Shown here one piece after another: positions 12,180-23,246 of a DNA stretch of 64,000 nt. This DNA is from Platerodrilus igneus (Eukaryota > Arthropoda > Insecta > Coleoptera > Lycidae): NCBI GenBank assembly GCA_036346225.1, contig JARFIW010001483.1, positions 620,001 to 684,000 of the forward strand, read 5' to 3'. The position numbers were made by a program, and so were the translations under genes. The notes below the pieces were generated by a model. The model saw only the letters and a list, made by a program, of their open reading frames with translations. It was not told the origin of the DNA and made no database searches. Position 1 is the stretch's first letter; the number at the start of each line of letters is the position of its first letter.

Positions 12180-13560
12180 AATAAAGGAATCGTAAAGTTC
12201 AAAAGTCAAAACCTAAGGAGAGCAAAATCGGCATAAGAATCTGGGGTGGAAGGACTAGATATTGAGCTTAAGACGTTTGCACCGACCGACATCTTTTATG
12301 TTCTGAACCAGCATAGAGTATTGCCTGTCTCTTTTGGGCAGTTTTCTGCAAAACAGGAACAACAGAGGGTGTAGTAGTTGAAGCACGTGGTTGTGGAAGT
12401 GGCGGCGAGGGTGATTTAGGAAAACCAAAATGCATTACGAAAGAAAGTTATTTGTTTTTAGGGTCGGTTGTGAGAAAGTCAATGGTAAAAAAGGAAACAC
12501 TATGGGTTGTCAGAATATCAACTGTATAGAAAGGAAAATTATTGACTGTAGAGAATCAACCTTACAAAAAGAAACACAATCAGAGAACACTTCAGTTACG
12601 TTAGATAAGGGGATAGAAGCAGATAAAATTTCATCGACGTTAGATAAAGGACTAGCAGTATCACAGTTAGGAAAAAATAGCATTGGCTGTAGGAGTATCA
12701 ACCTTAAGCAAAGGAGCAGAATCCAATAACACTTCACCAACATTACATAAAGGAACAGAATCAGGTAGAATTTCATCCATCTTACAAGAACAAACAGTAT
12801 CAAGTAGAACTTCGTCAATGTTAGATAAAGAAGCAGAATCAGGTTGACCTTCGTCAACATTAGAAAAAGAGACACCAGCTAGAATTTTACCAACCTTAGC
12901 TAAAAGAACAGAAGCAAGTAGAATTTTGTCAGTCTCAGATAAAAAAACACAATCAGAAAGAATTTCGTCAATATTAGAAAAATTAGTAAGAGCAGGCAGC
13001 GTTTCATCAACGTCCGATAAAGGAGTAGAATCAAGTAACACTTCATCAATGTTAGACAATGAAGTAAGAACAGACAAAACTTCAGCCACAATAGGAACTT
13101 ATTCCTTGACAAAGTAGATAAAGAAACAAGATCAGATAAAACCTTGACGACAACAGCACCAAGCATTATAGCTACGGTTCACTAACTTCAACAAGACCTC
13201 TATCCGTATTAGAAGTTATCGTCACTTCAGCTACAGCTGTTATTGCAGATACGACAGAAATTTCTGGAGTAGAATCATTTAAGAAAGCAGGAACAGGTAA
13301 AATTTTGACAACAGCAACAGGCATTGAAGATACAGGATCATGAACTTCAACAGGACTTTCTCTGACTGAATTAAAAGTTATTGTCACTTCAGCAACATTT
13401 GTGCTTGCAGACACAACAGAAATTTCATGAGTAGAATCGTTTAAAAAAGCAGGAACCAACTCTTGCATTTCAACCTGCAAGTCACTAATTTGAAGTATGG
13501 GCTCAACTCGTGGAGGATGCACAACCTGCGGTGAGAGTGAATACGTAGGATTCCTTTGAT
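12180..13560 (-). pseudogene. Gag-proximal region with protease-like block and 13-residue repeats, copy 2
   Basis: The minus frame starting at 13522 (MHPPRVEPILQISDLQ) holds two similar ~45-residue blocks, each ending in EISVVSA. They resemble the D-S/T-G-x-EISVIS surroundings of a gypsy aspartic protease with the catalytic aspartate eroded; this reading is an inference. After a shift, the frame 12667-13089 encodes 13 to 14 tandem repeats of 13 residues with consensus SN(I/V)DE(I/V)LxDSxxL, equal to 39-bp DNA repeats. Several frameshifts make it non-functional as a whole. It follows the zinc-knuckle gag region of the next entry and precedes the minisatellite. Confidence 0.65.
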
Positions 13561-13599
13561 CATAGTTTGAACCGCAAAAGACAGAAGAAATGTGGTTCT

Positions 13600-15370
13600 T
13601 GTTAGTAGAGGTTCAGTAAGTAGGGGCGTGATAGCCGTAGAAGTCAACATTATAGTTCAAAGGCTCATATGGCTGAAAAGGATATAGAGCAAGCAGAAGG
13701 AGGTGCGGAAAAGGATGTAGAACTAGAGACGGAAGAAATTTTGTTTGAAGCTATATTTGCCAAAGAAGGGTGTGTTTTGATAGTAGTAGCAGAATGACCT
13801 GGATGAGGTACAGAAGAAAACGTGGAGTTAGAAACAAAAGAAATTTTGCTCCTAGAGCTGAGAACAGAACTTGGAGTTTTATTCGAACACCTCTTAGTAG
13901 TAGGATGACAGTTAGGACAGTTACAGCAAGAAACTTCCTTATGTCCGCAACCGTAGCAATGGAGTACTTGAGGACGAGTACAACGTGTCGAAACACGACC
14001 TGGTTTGTCGCAATTAAAGCATATGACCTGATAAGTAGAAGCAGAACTAGAAATAAGAACAGTAGGAAGTGCAGAAGAAGTATTATTGCATGAAATTTTA
14101 TCGTGATAAATCTCAAATTAAAACATCATATATGTTAAATGGTGTATCCTTGAGAGTTGTTATTGATATCCCTGATCTTGGAGTTCATTTCGAAGTGCAA
14201 CTTACATTTAGGCAACATATTGATGAGATTGTTTCTTAATCTAGAAGAATGTTAGGCCTTATCATGAGATTTTCAGGTGAATTTAGAAATGCTATTACAT
14301 TTAAAACTTTATATTGCTCATTGGTTAGGTCACACTTGGAATATTGTTCCTGTATTTGGTCACCTAGTTATTTGATATACATAAAGAAAATTGAATCAAT
14401 TCAGCATAAATTTTTATGTTTTACAGCATATAAGTTAGGTACTGCAGTGCACTGTTTTAATTACAATAGTACTTTACGAACTCTAAATATGGTGTCATTA
14501 CAAAATAGGCGCATAATTACTGATGTGTGTTTAATGTTTAAGTTGTTTAATTCTTTTATAGATTGTTCTGAACTATTGTGGTTTTTTAGTTTGAATATTC
14601 CATTAAGGACATTACGTTCTGAAAATTTTTTACATGTTTCTTTCCACAGGCAGAATTTTAGTTATTTCAGTGCAATTTCAAGGATAAGTCGTGAATTTAA
14701 TATTCATTGTAAATCTGTAGATATGTTTTGTCGATCATACGAATCATTTAAACACTCATTAAATCAGTTATTCAGAGTATGTAATTAATACAATGATGTA
14801 CAATTAGTAATTAGGTAAGGCATGTATTATATTATTATTATTACTTTACATTATTATTTTTTTCTATAACTAATCGTAGAAAAGCTTGTGTGTAGTTGCA
14901 GCATATGTTAAATCATTATGTAAAACATGGGTGTATCCCTTTAATTATCAATAAATAAATAAGTATCTGATCTACCCGTAGGCATAGGAGAAATCTTAAC
15001 AATTCGGTCATGTGAAGTGAAAATATTATTCTCAATGGTAGCAGACTTATAAGCAAAATCCGGTTCAGCAGTAACAGTATGTTGGTCTTTACTAGGTGAT
15101 ATAACATTATCAGCCAGAATCTTTTCCGGATCTAACTTCAGACATTCGTCCTTTAATGCTTGTAGGAAGCGGACGGAAGGCAAATGGGCTCAATGAAATA
15201 GAGCAAGGTTACAAAGCACAATGGACAAGTGATCGTCCTCATTGAAAGAACCATACCAATGAAACAGGGCCATCATACACACGAAATAGTTAGTAATGCT
15301 TTCTGATGAACCCTGCTGTCTATTGCAAATACCCTTAGCCAGTCTAATAACACAATCGGTCCTTTCAAAA
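13600..15370 (-). pseudogene. gag: Gypsy-like Gag: capsid-like domain and CCHC zinc knuckles, split by a LINE
   Basis: Reading on the minus strand, the upper part (about 15360-14967) encodes a Retrotrans_gag-type capsid segment, with SSESITNYFVCMM and LQALKDECLKLDPEKI pieces and one stop near 15190. After a LINE insertion (14084-14960) the same frame continues at 14077 into a Ser/Thr-rich linker. A knuckle CFNCDKPGRVSTRC follows (histidine replaced by arginine), then CYGCGHKEVSCCNCPNC. Gag packages retroelement RNA into particles, and the knuckles bind the RNA. Further down the frame breaks near 13680. The LTR, primer-binding site and leader at 15918-18420 lie upstream in the correct orientation for the same element. 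Confidence 0.75.
14084..14960 (+). mobile_element. 5'-truncated LINE inserted into gag, with target duplication
   Basis: The ORF from 14249 (179 residues, plus an in-frame 5' part from about 14092 with one stop) is the C-terminal part of a non-LTR reverse transcriptase. Recognisable blocks are IPDLGVHFE, TLYCSLVRSHLEYCSCIWSP, IESIQHKFL and SLQNRR. The 3' end is an A/T simple repeat (aataaataaata). The hexamer aagtat at 14078-14083 recurs at 14961-14966 and is taken as the target-site duplication. Counting it once restores the interrupted gag reading frame, which strongly supports both borders. The truncated 5' end is typical of target-primed insertion. Confidence 0.9.
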
Positions 15371-15917
15371 ACGAATCACCAAAAAATGGTAAAAAATAGC
15401 TAAATGAATGCTAACCGTAACTAGATAAAAGCTCCAAAAAAAATTATTGCAGTATTGACAATTTAAACCATATCCGATGGATAACCTTCAGGAACACCAA
15501 TAGCAGCGAAACAACAAAATAGAAATTAGGAATCGGAATAGGACACCAGAGTTTTCAACAGACTAGAAGTATTGGCGAAAACACATGTCCAATAATTCGA
15601 AATTAACCAACCAATGATATTTAGCGGTCAAGAAAACAAAATCAAAATTTAAGAAGGTTGAACCCACACAAGAAATAAAGAAAGTCGATCACCATGTAAG
15701 GACCGTAGGAAAAAATAAATACCAGTTCGAATGTAAGGGAAGAAAAAAAATAAGTATCATCAGGCCGAGAAATATGGGCAATGTAGAAAATTAGGCAGTA
15801 CAAACAAAAAATCGGGCCAGAAGTTGAGCAAAACAGAATTGGAGTAAAAGTTAAGCCACACAAAATTGGAGCCAAAGTTAAACAAAACAAAATCGGAGCA
15901 AACGTTACATAAACATC
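15371..15917 (-). repeat. Leader copy A with four 27-bp repeats
   Basis: Between 15805 and 15915 there are four tandem 27-bp units of the type aaaatcggagcaaacgtt plus aaacaaaac. The segment 15400-15620 aligns with 17300-17580: shared blocks include aatgctaaccg with aaaaaattatt, and gaaattagga with acaccagagttttc. It represents the 5' untranslated leader of the minus-strand gypsy-like element, directly upstream of gag. Confidence 0.6.
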
Positions 15918-16553
15918 GACGTAACCGGAAAGACAATGAAGGGAGGACCGGGCTCAATCGGTGAGTAGGCGGGGTTTTATACATACAAAGATAAAGGAAA
16001 GGCCTGAAATAAAAATACACACACTCATTTAGAACAAAAGAACTATTAAAAAAAAAACTTCTATTTAAAAAATTTGTCACAAAATAAAAGGGAATCTAAC
16101 CGGCGAGTAAACATTATTTTTTTCTCAAAATATCCTTCAAGGATTTTCACAGTATTAACAAAACAAAAAAAAATCGTAACAAATAATAATTATTATCTTC
16201 CTAAATTTTCTATAAAGTAATTTAACTGAAAAATGTCTCACATGTACATTAAGTAGGAAAAAAATTTAAATAAAATTTACAGTGAACTTCAGCTAACCTT
16301 ACGATTAGTAAATCTTTGTTATTAAGATAGTTTCATGATTAATGAGTAAAAAAAGGAAATGAGTCTACTTATATATTTATCATAATTACAGGATCGCTGT
16401 TAGAATGCATTCTCCCATCAAGTTTTGGTAATCACCTCATAGCTAAGCTGTAGGTAATATCTAAAATAAATCAAATTAGCAAAGGAACATTTATAATTAG
16501 TAAAGGTTAAATTTAAGTGTGATAGTCAGAACGGAGAACAGTTGTCGCCTGAG
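15918..16553 (-). repeat. Worn LTR-like copy A
   Basis: Short blocks match the better LTR at 17805-18420 in order: aacagttgtcgcc near 16535, aaaatttacagtgaact near 16280, cttcaaggattttcacagta near 16135 and gacgtaaccgga near 15920. The ends are eroded. It would be a second LTR of the same family, immediately upstream of leader copy A and gag. Confidence 0.4.
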
Positions 16554-17290
16554 TGTATTCCAGTGGTCTGAAGCTACGTGGAATCCCTTTCCAAAACCAG
16601 AAACTCGAAAGAGGAAACAAAAGAGATTCATCATCAATCCCTTCCAGTGGAGTCATCGGCCACAATAGTGAGTCTCACAACTGTAGTCAACATTTCGCAT
16701 CCCCCCTATACAACAGTAGAAGTAATTTCCAACTTTCAGGGTTGCTTAGCTGTTCCACTTTCACCTTAAAGGAGTAAGGAAATCAGGGATCACTGTACCA
16801 TACGGCCATGTCCTCTGGAGAAAGAACACAGTGGCGTGTGCACAAAATCCTATCAAGAACGAAAACGACAATTACTCTCAATCATATGCAGAAAAGATAG
16901 AAAAATGAAATCGTTTGATAACACGACTTAACATTCATGCCGTCGTTATCAAACATACAAATGTGATTAGAAACTCAATAACCTTAACAAATAAGTACGA
17001 TCCATTATCTCAACGAGTCTTTCGGTCAGAGTAGTATAAGAATTAATTACGCTCTATAGGAATAGATACCAAGCCAGTGGATAGCTCAAACAAAGTACCA
17101 ACGATTAGATTGTGCAAGAGCTTTTCGGTTCGCAATAACTAAGTTTAAAATGAAAAATTATTATGAAGCGTATTTATTGTAGGAAGGTCTAATATATCGA
17201 GTGTTGTTTGAATATTGAAGCAGAATCTATGTAAATGAATAATGAATTAAAAAGGGTACGATTTTAATCCTTGTCGGAAAGAGAACATCA
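16554..17290. other. Spacer between LTR-like copies, no recognised gene
   Basis: ORFs of about 60 to 75 residues near 16553-16777 lack any recognisable motif and overlap in two frames. The rest is AT-rich and non-coding. It may be internal or flanking sequence caught between two LTR-leader copies. Confidence 0.5.
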
Positions 17291-17804
17291 CAAAGTAATT
17301 AAATGCTAACCGCAACCCAACAGGAACTCAACAAAAAAATTACTGTGAACCGTAGAACAACTTAAAATATACCCGAGGGAAAAATTAAAATCCAAACATA
17401 CAAAATCGATAGGAGCGATAAAATAGAGTCTAGAAACAGTAATAGGTAGGAGCAACAAATAGAAACTAGGACTACCGATAGAAATAGGGGGCCAGTGTTT
17501 TACACAAAAAAGCTTGAATTACCAGCAAAAATACAATTTTGGTAATTCGACAGAACGCACAACCTACAAAAAATCACTGAGTGATGGACAAAGAACAATA
17601 AAACGAACGCAACAGAAATTTTTATCAGGACGAAAAGCTGTAAAATGGTGTAAAATTCGAGACAAACGTTAAGTAAGAAAATAGGTTTTCCAAAAATCGG
17701 GAACAAATTTTACATAAAAAGAAAGGTTTCAGAAATCTAACCAAACGTTAAGAAAAGAGACGGTTTCAAAAATCGGGACCTCATGTTGGATACGCCAAAT
17801 TTTA
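17291..17804 (-). promoter_or_regulatory. Primer-binding site and leader copy B, with ~39-bp repeats
   Basis: On the minus strand, a few bases after the LTR end, the sequence TGGCGTATCCAACATGAGG (about 17780-17798) resembles the tRNA primer-binding sites of insect gypsy elements (TGGCGCCCAACGTGGGGC type). Downstream, about four ~39-bp units built from a TCCCGATTTTTG-type motif and an AACGTTTGG motif occupy 17640-17780. The lower part is homologous to leader copy A. Confidence 0.65.
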
Positions 17805-18420
17805 TGTTACGGTAATCCTTGCGGAAAAGAGAAGAGTAGAGTACAGTGTGAAATAGAACAGTAAGCTCGCACCAAGTACTGCAACAAAACCAAGAGGTAT
17901 CCAAAGAAAGCAGTGTTAGCTGGAAAGTCTTAGAGTGGGATGGGTCACACAGAAAGAAAAATAAACCTCAAGAAAAAAATTTTATTTGCATAATCTTAAG
18001 AGAACAAGATGTTATAAAAAGGAAGATCAGCTCAAAAAAACATTTATCGAGAACGTCCCTGAAGATTTATACAGTACACCAAAATCTACGCAAAACAATT
18101 AGTACACTCAACTACTTCAATTTAATTTTTAATCTAAAATAAGAATTGGCAAAAACATTAGCTGTTCTCAGTCGCTTGGTTGCTAACAGCTTTTTTTTTT
18201 CTTTAAAAATTAATAGAACAATAAGTAACTTACATAGTTACAGCAACCGATACAGGGTAAAATACATTCCTTCCTGTATCTAAAAAAAATATTATTAGAA
18301 AAAATCTGTCACATCTAAACAATGGTGCAACTTTAAATTTATATAAACAAAATTTACAGGACAATCAATTGTGAACTACTATCAGTAAATACTCAACTAA
18401 TAACAGTTGTCACCATAACA
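17805..18420 (-). repeat. LTR (copy B) of the minus-strand gypsy-like element
   Basis: Read on the minus strand the segment begins TGTTATGGTGACAACTG at 18420 and ends CCGTAACA at 17805. That gives TG...CA ends with TGTTA/TAACA inverted termini and a length of 616 bp. A primer-binding-site-like sequence follows at once. The matching worn copy is at 15918-16553. No protein is encoded. Confidence 0.65.
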
Positions 18421-18489
18421 TTTCCGATGACTGGAGCGAAGTAAGTTCACTTTCACACTAGCACTTTAAGTTGTGCGATGAGTGACCTT

Positions 18490-19143
18490 ATAAACTTACA
18501 AAAAAAGAATCCAGACCCAATTTTTCATGAGAGAAGTCAGCAAAATGCTCAAGAGAAGAAATAGCAGCCCTTAATAATCTGTATATAAAAAATTTTGAAA
18601 GCTTTATCTCAGACCACCTGACCCTTACATTTAGAAATTTAATTATTGATGAACAACACGGTTTCTGTGTTGGACGCTCTACCACAACTAACTTATTGTT
18701 GTTTGTTGATTTTATTACTACTGCTTTTGAAAGAGTTTCATCAAGGTGATTGTATTTATGGTGATTTTAGAAAGGCTTTTGATACCGTCTGCCATAAACT
18801 GGTTTTGACTAAACTTGCAACAATTGGCATTGGAAAATTTTTGTTTGGTTGGATCTCTAGCTACCTTGAGAAGTCAGTTTGTTAAAATTCGAAATTTTAT
18901 ATCAAAGAAAATTGTGGTTAAATCAGGTGTTCCACAAGGTTCTCACCTTGGTCCAATATTATTTATATTGTTCATAAATGATATTAAATCAACTTTTAAT
19001 TTTCAGTTTCCTTTGTTTGCAGATAGCATTAAAATATGTCTATTTATTCTCCTAATGATCAGTTGTTATTTCAATCTAATCTTGATAGATTTTGTGAATG
19101 GTGTGTTCATAACAAATTGCAGTTAATCATTAATAAATCTTGA
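18490..19143 (+). mobile_element. LINE reverse transcriptase internal fragment
   Basis: Plus-strand pieces in three frames give consecutive reverse transcriptase motifs. They are EQHGFCVGRSTTTNLL near 18650, YGDFRKAFDTVCHK near 18760, KSGVPQGSHLGPILF near 18925, FADS near 19018 (where an active enzyme has FADD) and LDRFCEWCVHNKL near 19085. Both ends are truncated and the catalytic pair is damaged. It stops at the point in the protein where the LINE fragment at 14084-14960 begins, so the two may belong to one family. Confidence 0.85.
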
Positions 19144-19417
19144 AGGTTCTGATAAGTAACGGTTGAGTTACAGCCAATTTTTTGCAGTCAACATCTGTTA
19201 GAACGCATGGCATATCATACTGTTAATTCGAATATATAGGACTATCCACTTGACTGAATAGGAAAATATCAACACGCGCATATATTTATCTGCCCCCAAA
19301 AGATGTCAAGCGTCCACCTCTAGTTATTAGACTTGCCTAGTTCAAAGTATAATTCCGAATTGTAAACAAAAACGAGGAAGAGCTATATAAATTTAGAATA
19401 CCAATAATATTTGTCAA
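19144..19417. other. Short spacer before the LTR element
   Basis: No coding or repeat signal is recognised here. Its last four bases just before 19422 (gcgt, 19418-19421) form the left target-site duplication of the next element. Confidence 0.5.
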
Positions 19418-19421
19418 GCGT

Positions 19422-21248
19422 TGTAACAATTTTATTTTAGCAGTAAAATAACCTATTCATTAAACGTACAATGAATATTGAAATACCTTTATTAACTAAA
19501 ATAAAGATTCGAGTAACAATCAAATTTTTATAGTATTACTATATCTAGGATTAGTAGTCTATTTGTTTCGGAGTTCGGTGCAATTCCACAGCCACTGGCG
19601 CGCGCGTGAGAGGTTCGAGAACACCACTTATGATCCTCCCACCATGCAAGAACGCAGCGAGCGCACTCGTCGATAGTTAAAAGCAGCGTGAAGATGCATT
19701 CAAAAAGAATGGCGAGTGACCTCCGGGTCGCCTTATTTTGGTGAAACACTTCCTGAGTAACGGTTAGTACTTAATCCACATTTTGCATATTCGTTATCAT
19801 ATTAGCTAATTTAAAAATTTATTTAGCGCAGCTACAATACGTCAGAAATTGCAACGATAAATTAGAAACTGCACGACCACTTTGAAGTAACAAATTAGAA
19901 ACCTTAACTTATGGACTACGCAATGAAAGATTATATTTGTAAATAGAATTAGACAACGGAGGAGTACGCTATGAAATAATGCTGCCGTGAACCAATGTGA
20001 GAAATCCGCTTCGCTCCTACATCTGTATTAAAGCATGGAAAACAAGCATATTTAGCTGCAGGCCCGTACTGCGAAGTTGTTTCCATTGCAACCAAAGACG
20101 ACAGTCGGTGTTGGGTCTGTAATAGAATTAAGAATATCCTCAGTACTTCCTTCTGAAAGTACATTATTTCATTTTGTTTGTTGAATGTACAAAATTGTTA
20201 TTCAGTTTACCTGTGATTAGGCTGGTTTTCCCCAGTATCGGGTTTGATTTCACTTAGTTCCGTAAATATGTAACTACACGTGGCTACAACGTAAATTAAC
20301 AGCTGCTATTACGTCACCTGTTTGTTTGAACAATGCCGTCAACAATTGCACAATGGCTAACAGATGTTTAACATTACAGTACTGCCACTTTTGATAAAAT
20401 TAGAGAATATCTTGGTGATTCTTTTAACTTCAGACTAATTTTAATTTTGTTAAATTAATGAGAAAATTTCATATATTCATTTGTAAGTGACCTACACAGA
20501 TCTGGTTGGGTTATAAAAATACCTTAGCATTATTAGTTACACCGAATTGTAATATATTTAAGTAAGGATCAGTTGATAAGCCTTACAACAATTTTGCAAG
20601 AATATCAAATATTTATTTTATTTAATTACAATGAAATTTTATTTACTGAAACAAAGAAAATTCTTTCTAGTAAATTAATTACCTACATTTAAAGTTTTTT
20701 ATTCTGATCTAGTTTGATCAGACCTGATAAACAAAAGACAGTAAGAGTTAAATTTTTATGATTCCATTATGTAGGAAATATTCTCTATGCATTTTAGATA
20801 TACTTGAGGGACGCAAATAGTGTTCCCATTTTTTTTGGTAACTTAACTATTATACTTTCTTACAGGAGCAGTGTCTTATTCTGTTAAGACAAGTTTGTAA
20901 GTCAGCGAAGGCGATCTTTTTTTTCTTTGGGTCTCCAAGTCCGCCCTTAGAAATTTGCTATGCCATTAATATAAATCAGTCTGGACTTGGTGGCGCCTGT
21001 TTGTTTTAGTTTGAGTGTGACCCCCCACAGATTTCGACTTACCCCCCATTGCTCATAGCTCTACCCCAGGAATAGACCCCTAGTTACGTCGGAAGATTTA
21101 GTTTTGCAGACACCTAACTTGAAGTATGGTGTTAATAAAGTAGTGTCTTAGTAAGTCAAGAAAAAACGTTTCACTAGCGCCTATGTGTGAGGCGAGTTGA
21201 AGCCACTAGTAGTAGTAGTGTCAGGCCTTAGTTAGAAAATTTGTTTCA
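19422..21248 (+). repeat. 5' LTR
   Basis: The body 19422-21173 is nearly identical to 24493-26242. Observed differences include gcgcgcgcg/gcgcacgcg, one base in gcaggcccgt/gcaggccccgt, a small indel near gtcagcgaaggcg, and T-run lengths. The last 75 bases (21174-21248) differ from the 41-base tail of the 3' LTR. ORFs inside (minus 19528-19749, 19949-20164) recur in the other LTR and lack motifs. An aataaa lies near 21135. Confidence 0.9.
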
Positions 21249-21705
21249 CTAGCGCCCAACGTTTGGGGCGTCGAAATTTGTTTGTTCAACGTTTGGGGCC
21301 TCGAAATTTGTTTGTTCAACGCTTGGGGCGTCGAAATTTGTTTATTCAACAAGTGATTCGTCGAAATTCGTTCGTTCATAATTTAATTTAGCTCGAAATT
21401 TGTTTGTTCATAATTTGATTTACCTCGAAATTTGTTTATTCAAAATTAATTCTACTTGATTCGTTCGTTCAAAATTATTTTTACTCTGAAACTTGTTTGT
21501 TCAAAAATAATTTTACTTTGAAATAGTCTGTTCAAAATTTATTTTTGCTTCGAAATTTGTTTATTCAAAATTTAATTTGCATTGAAATTTGTTAGCTTAA
21601 GATTTATTTTGCTTTGAAGTCCATTTGTCCAAAAATTATTTTGCTCCAAAATTTGTTTGCTTAAAGTTTATTTGACAGTTAGATTTGTTTGTTTGCTTTT
21701 GATAA
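21249..21705 (+). repeat. Primer-binding site and ~12 tandem leader repeats
   Basis: From the primer-binding site on, imperfect units of about 31 to 37 bp follow one another. Each contains a tcgaaatttgtttgttcaa-type core. In the first three units the core is joined to aacgtttggggc, which repeats the end of the primer-binding site. Later units replace that part with A/T-rich sequence. The array looks like stepwise amplification of the priming region. Confidence 0.85.
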
Positions 21706-22224
21706 AGGATTGGTTGGAACGTTAATCCCCTTACAGTCAAGTAATTAACTTGGTCAAATTTACTTTTGACTTTAATTCTTTTTTGACCCCTTAAATTTTT
21801 TTTTGATATTGTTTTGGCAAAAATAATTTTACCAAAAACATCTTTTGATTTTTACCTTTAGTAGTACAATTTGTTTTGATAATTTTTGTAAGGTTTAGAT
21901 CATTTGGATTTACCAGTTTGATTTCATTGAAACATTAGGCTGTTGTACTCATGTCGGATATTCCGAATTGTTTGTCTACTTAAAGAGGAACGGGAGTAGT
22001 GAGTGAGAAACCAGTTTTGAAAAATTTTGGAAGACTGTCAGCTAAAGAAGCTGATAAGCCTGTTGTTTGATTTGTTTGAGTCAATAAAGAACATTTTGTC
22101 CAAATTTGATTATAAAGCTAGAGATTCTATCTTGAAGGTACATTGGAGTGAGCTGTCGCGTGTCATTTGAGAATTGCTCTTGTGCATAAGCACGTTTTGA
22201 TTTTGTTAGCAGATTTTGTTTAGA

Positions 22225-22445
22225 TCAGCATTGCAACGCAATTTTGTCTAGGCGGAACTTGTCGCCGTGGTTGGTCGCTCAGCAGTATGTCAGTCCAGAC
22301 GAGACTCAGGAAGAGTTGGTCGCCGGCATTGCGTAAGTCTAGACGAGACTCGAGGTGAGTTAGGCGCTCTAGATTTTTGCATCCTTTTTGATTTGATGTA
22401 AATTTTGGTATTGTTAGTCTAGGTGAGACTCGTAGAGGGTTTGTC
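22225..22445 (+). repeat. Three imperfect GTCTAGACGAGACTC repeats
   Basis: Copies of the motif gtc(t/c)agacgagactc followed by gag-gttgg(t/c)cgc occur near 22291, 22340 and 22420 in the element interior. The function is unknown. The minus ORF at 22220-22552 is not supported. Confidence 0.7.
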
Positions 22446-22609
22446 ACTCTAGCATATTTAGGCGTTGTGAAGCATTGTAGTTGTTTCGACAGTTCAATTG
22501 GTAGTAGGGTGTGAGTGTACCTGAACACTGATTTTTTGTTAGCTATTGTCATGATTAGTTTTTATTGATGATTCATAAGCAGGTGGATGGCTTTTAGTTG
22601 TTGGTGATT

Positions 22610-23246
22610 GGTTTTGAAATATTCGATTTTGCAACCTTTGCAGTGCCACAGCACATTTGATTGAGAAGTTCTTAGAAGAAAAAGTATTTTTTTGCATACG
22701 GAATACCACCATTTGTTATTCGTGATAATGGTCCACAGTTGATTGGACATGTTTTGAAGTTTTGTGTGCAAGGTACGAGATCCAAGAGATGTGGTACAAT
22801 GCTGTGTATGCTCCTCAAGGCAGTTAAGTGGAAAAGCTTATAATGATAATTTTATACCTGGTGAGGATATTGATGTCGTCTCCAGTAGTAGACCTTCGTA
22901 TGTTTTGGATCGTCAACCTTTGTTTAATATTTTTGGAAATGTCCGTGAAAATTTGCATGTAGCTTACCAACGTTCGAGTAAACGCTACAATCTTAGGAGA
23001 AGAGACATTTCATTCCGAGTCGGAGAAAGTGTTTGGAGAGCTAATAAGGTCCTCTCGAGTGCTAGTGATAAATTTTCCGCTAAGTTAGCCCCTAAGTTCG
23101 TTATGAGTAAAGTTCGGAAAAAACATTCCAATTTAGTATATGAGTTAGAGAACGAAGATGGGACAAGAGCAGGGAAATGGCACGTAAAGGACTTGAAACC
23201 AATTGAAGCGTCGTGTCCAAAGGAAAATGATGATCCTGACGATTAA
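22610..23246 (+). pseudogene. Integrase C-terminal half of the LTR element
   Basis: A frame near 22630-22760 encodes LIEKFLEEKV and YGIPPFVIRDNGPQ, the second acidic catalytic residue region of a gypsy integrase. After one shift, EMWYNAVYAPQGS is the segment before the catalytic glutamate. The ORF 22764-23246 then gives the C-terminal module: ISFRVGESVWRANKVLS, KLAPKFVMSKV and YELENEDGTRAGKWHVKDLKP. Integrase inserts the cDNA. Here the zinc-binding domain and first aspartate are deleted and the frame is broken, so it is inactive, but the C-terminal module is well kept. Confidence 0.9.

Noticed and set aside
12510..12875. Leu-rich minus ORF as a transmembrane repeat protein
   Set aside because: It is an alternative frame of the 39-bp repeats. 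The frame continuous with the upstream gag-like sequence gives the acidic VDE motif.
13751..14116. Leu-rich minus ORF looking like a membrane protein
   Set aside because: It is a shifted frame across the gag knuckle region. The neighbouring frame has the CCHC motifs.
19528..19749. 73-residue minus ORF recurring at 24599-24820
   Set aside because: It recurs only because it lies in the two LTRs. No motif is present.
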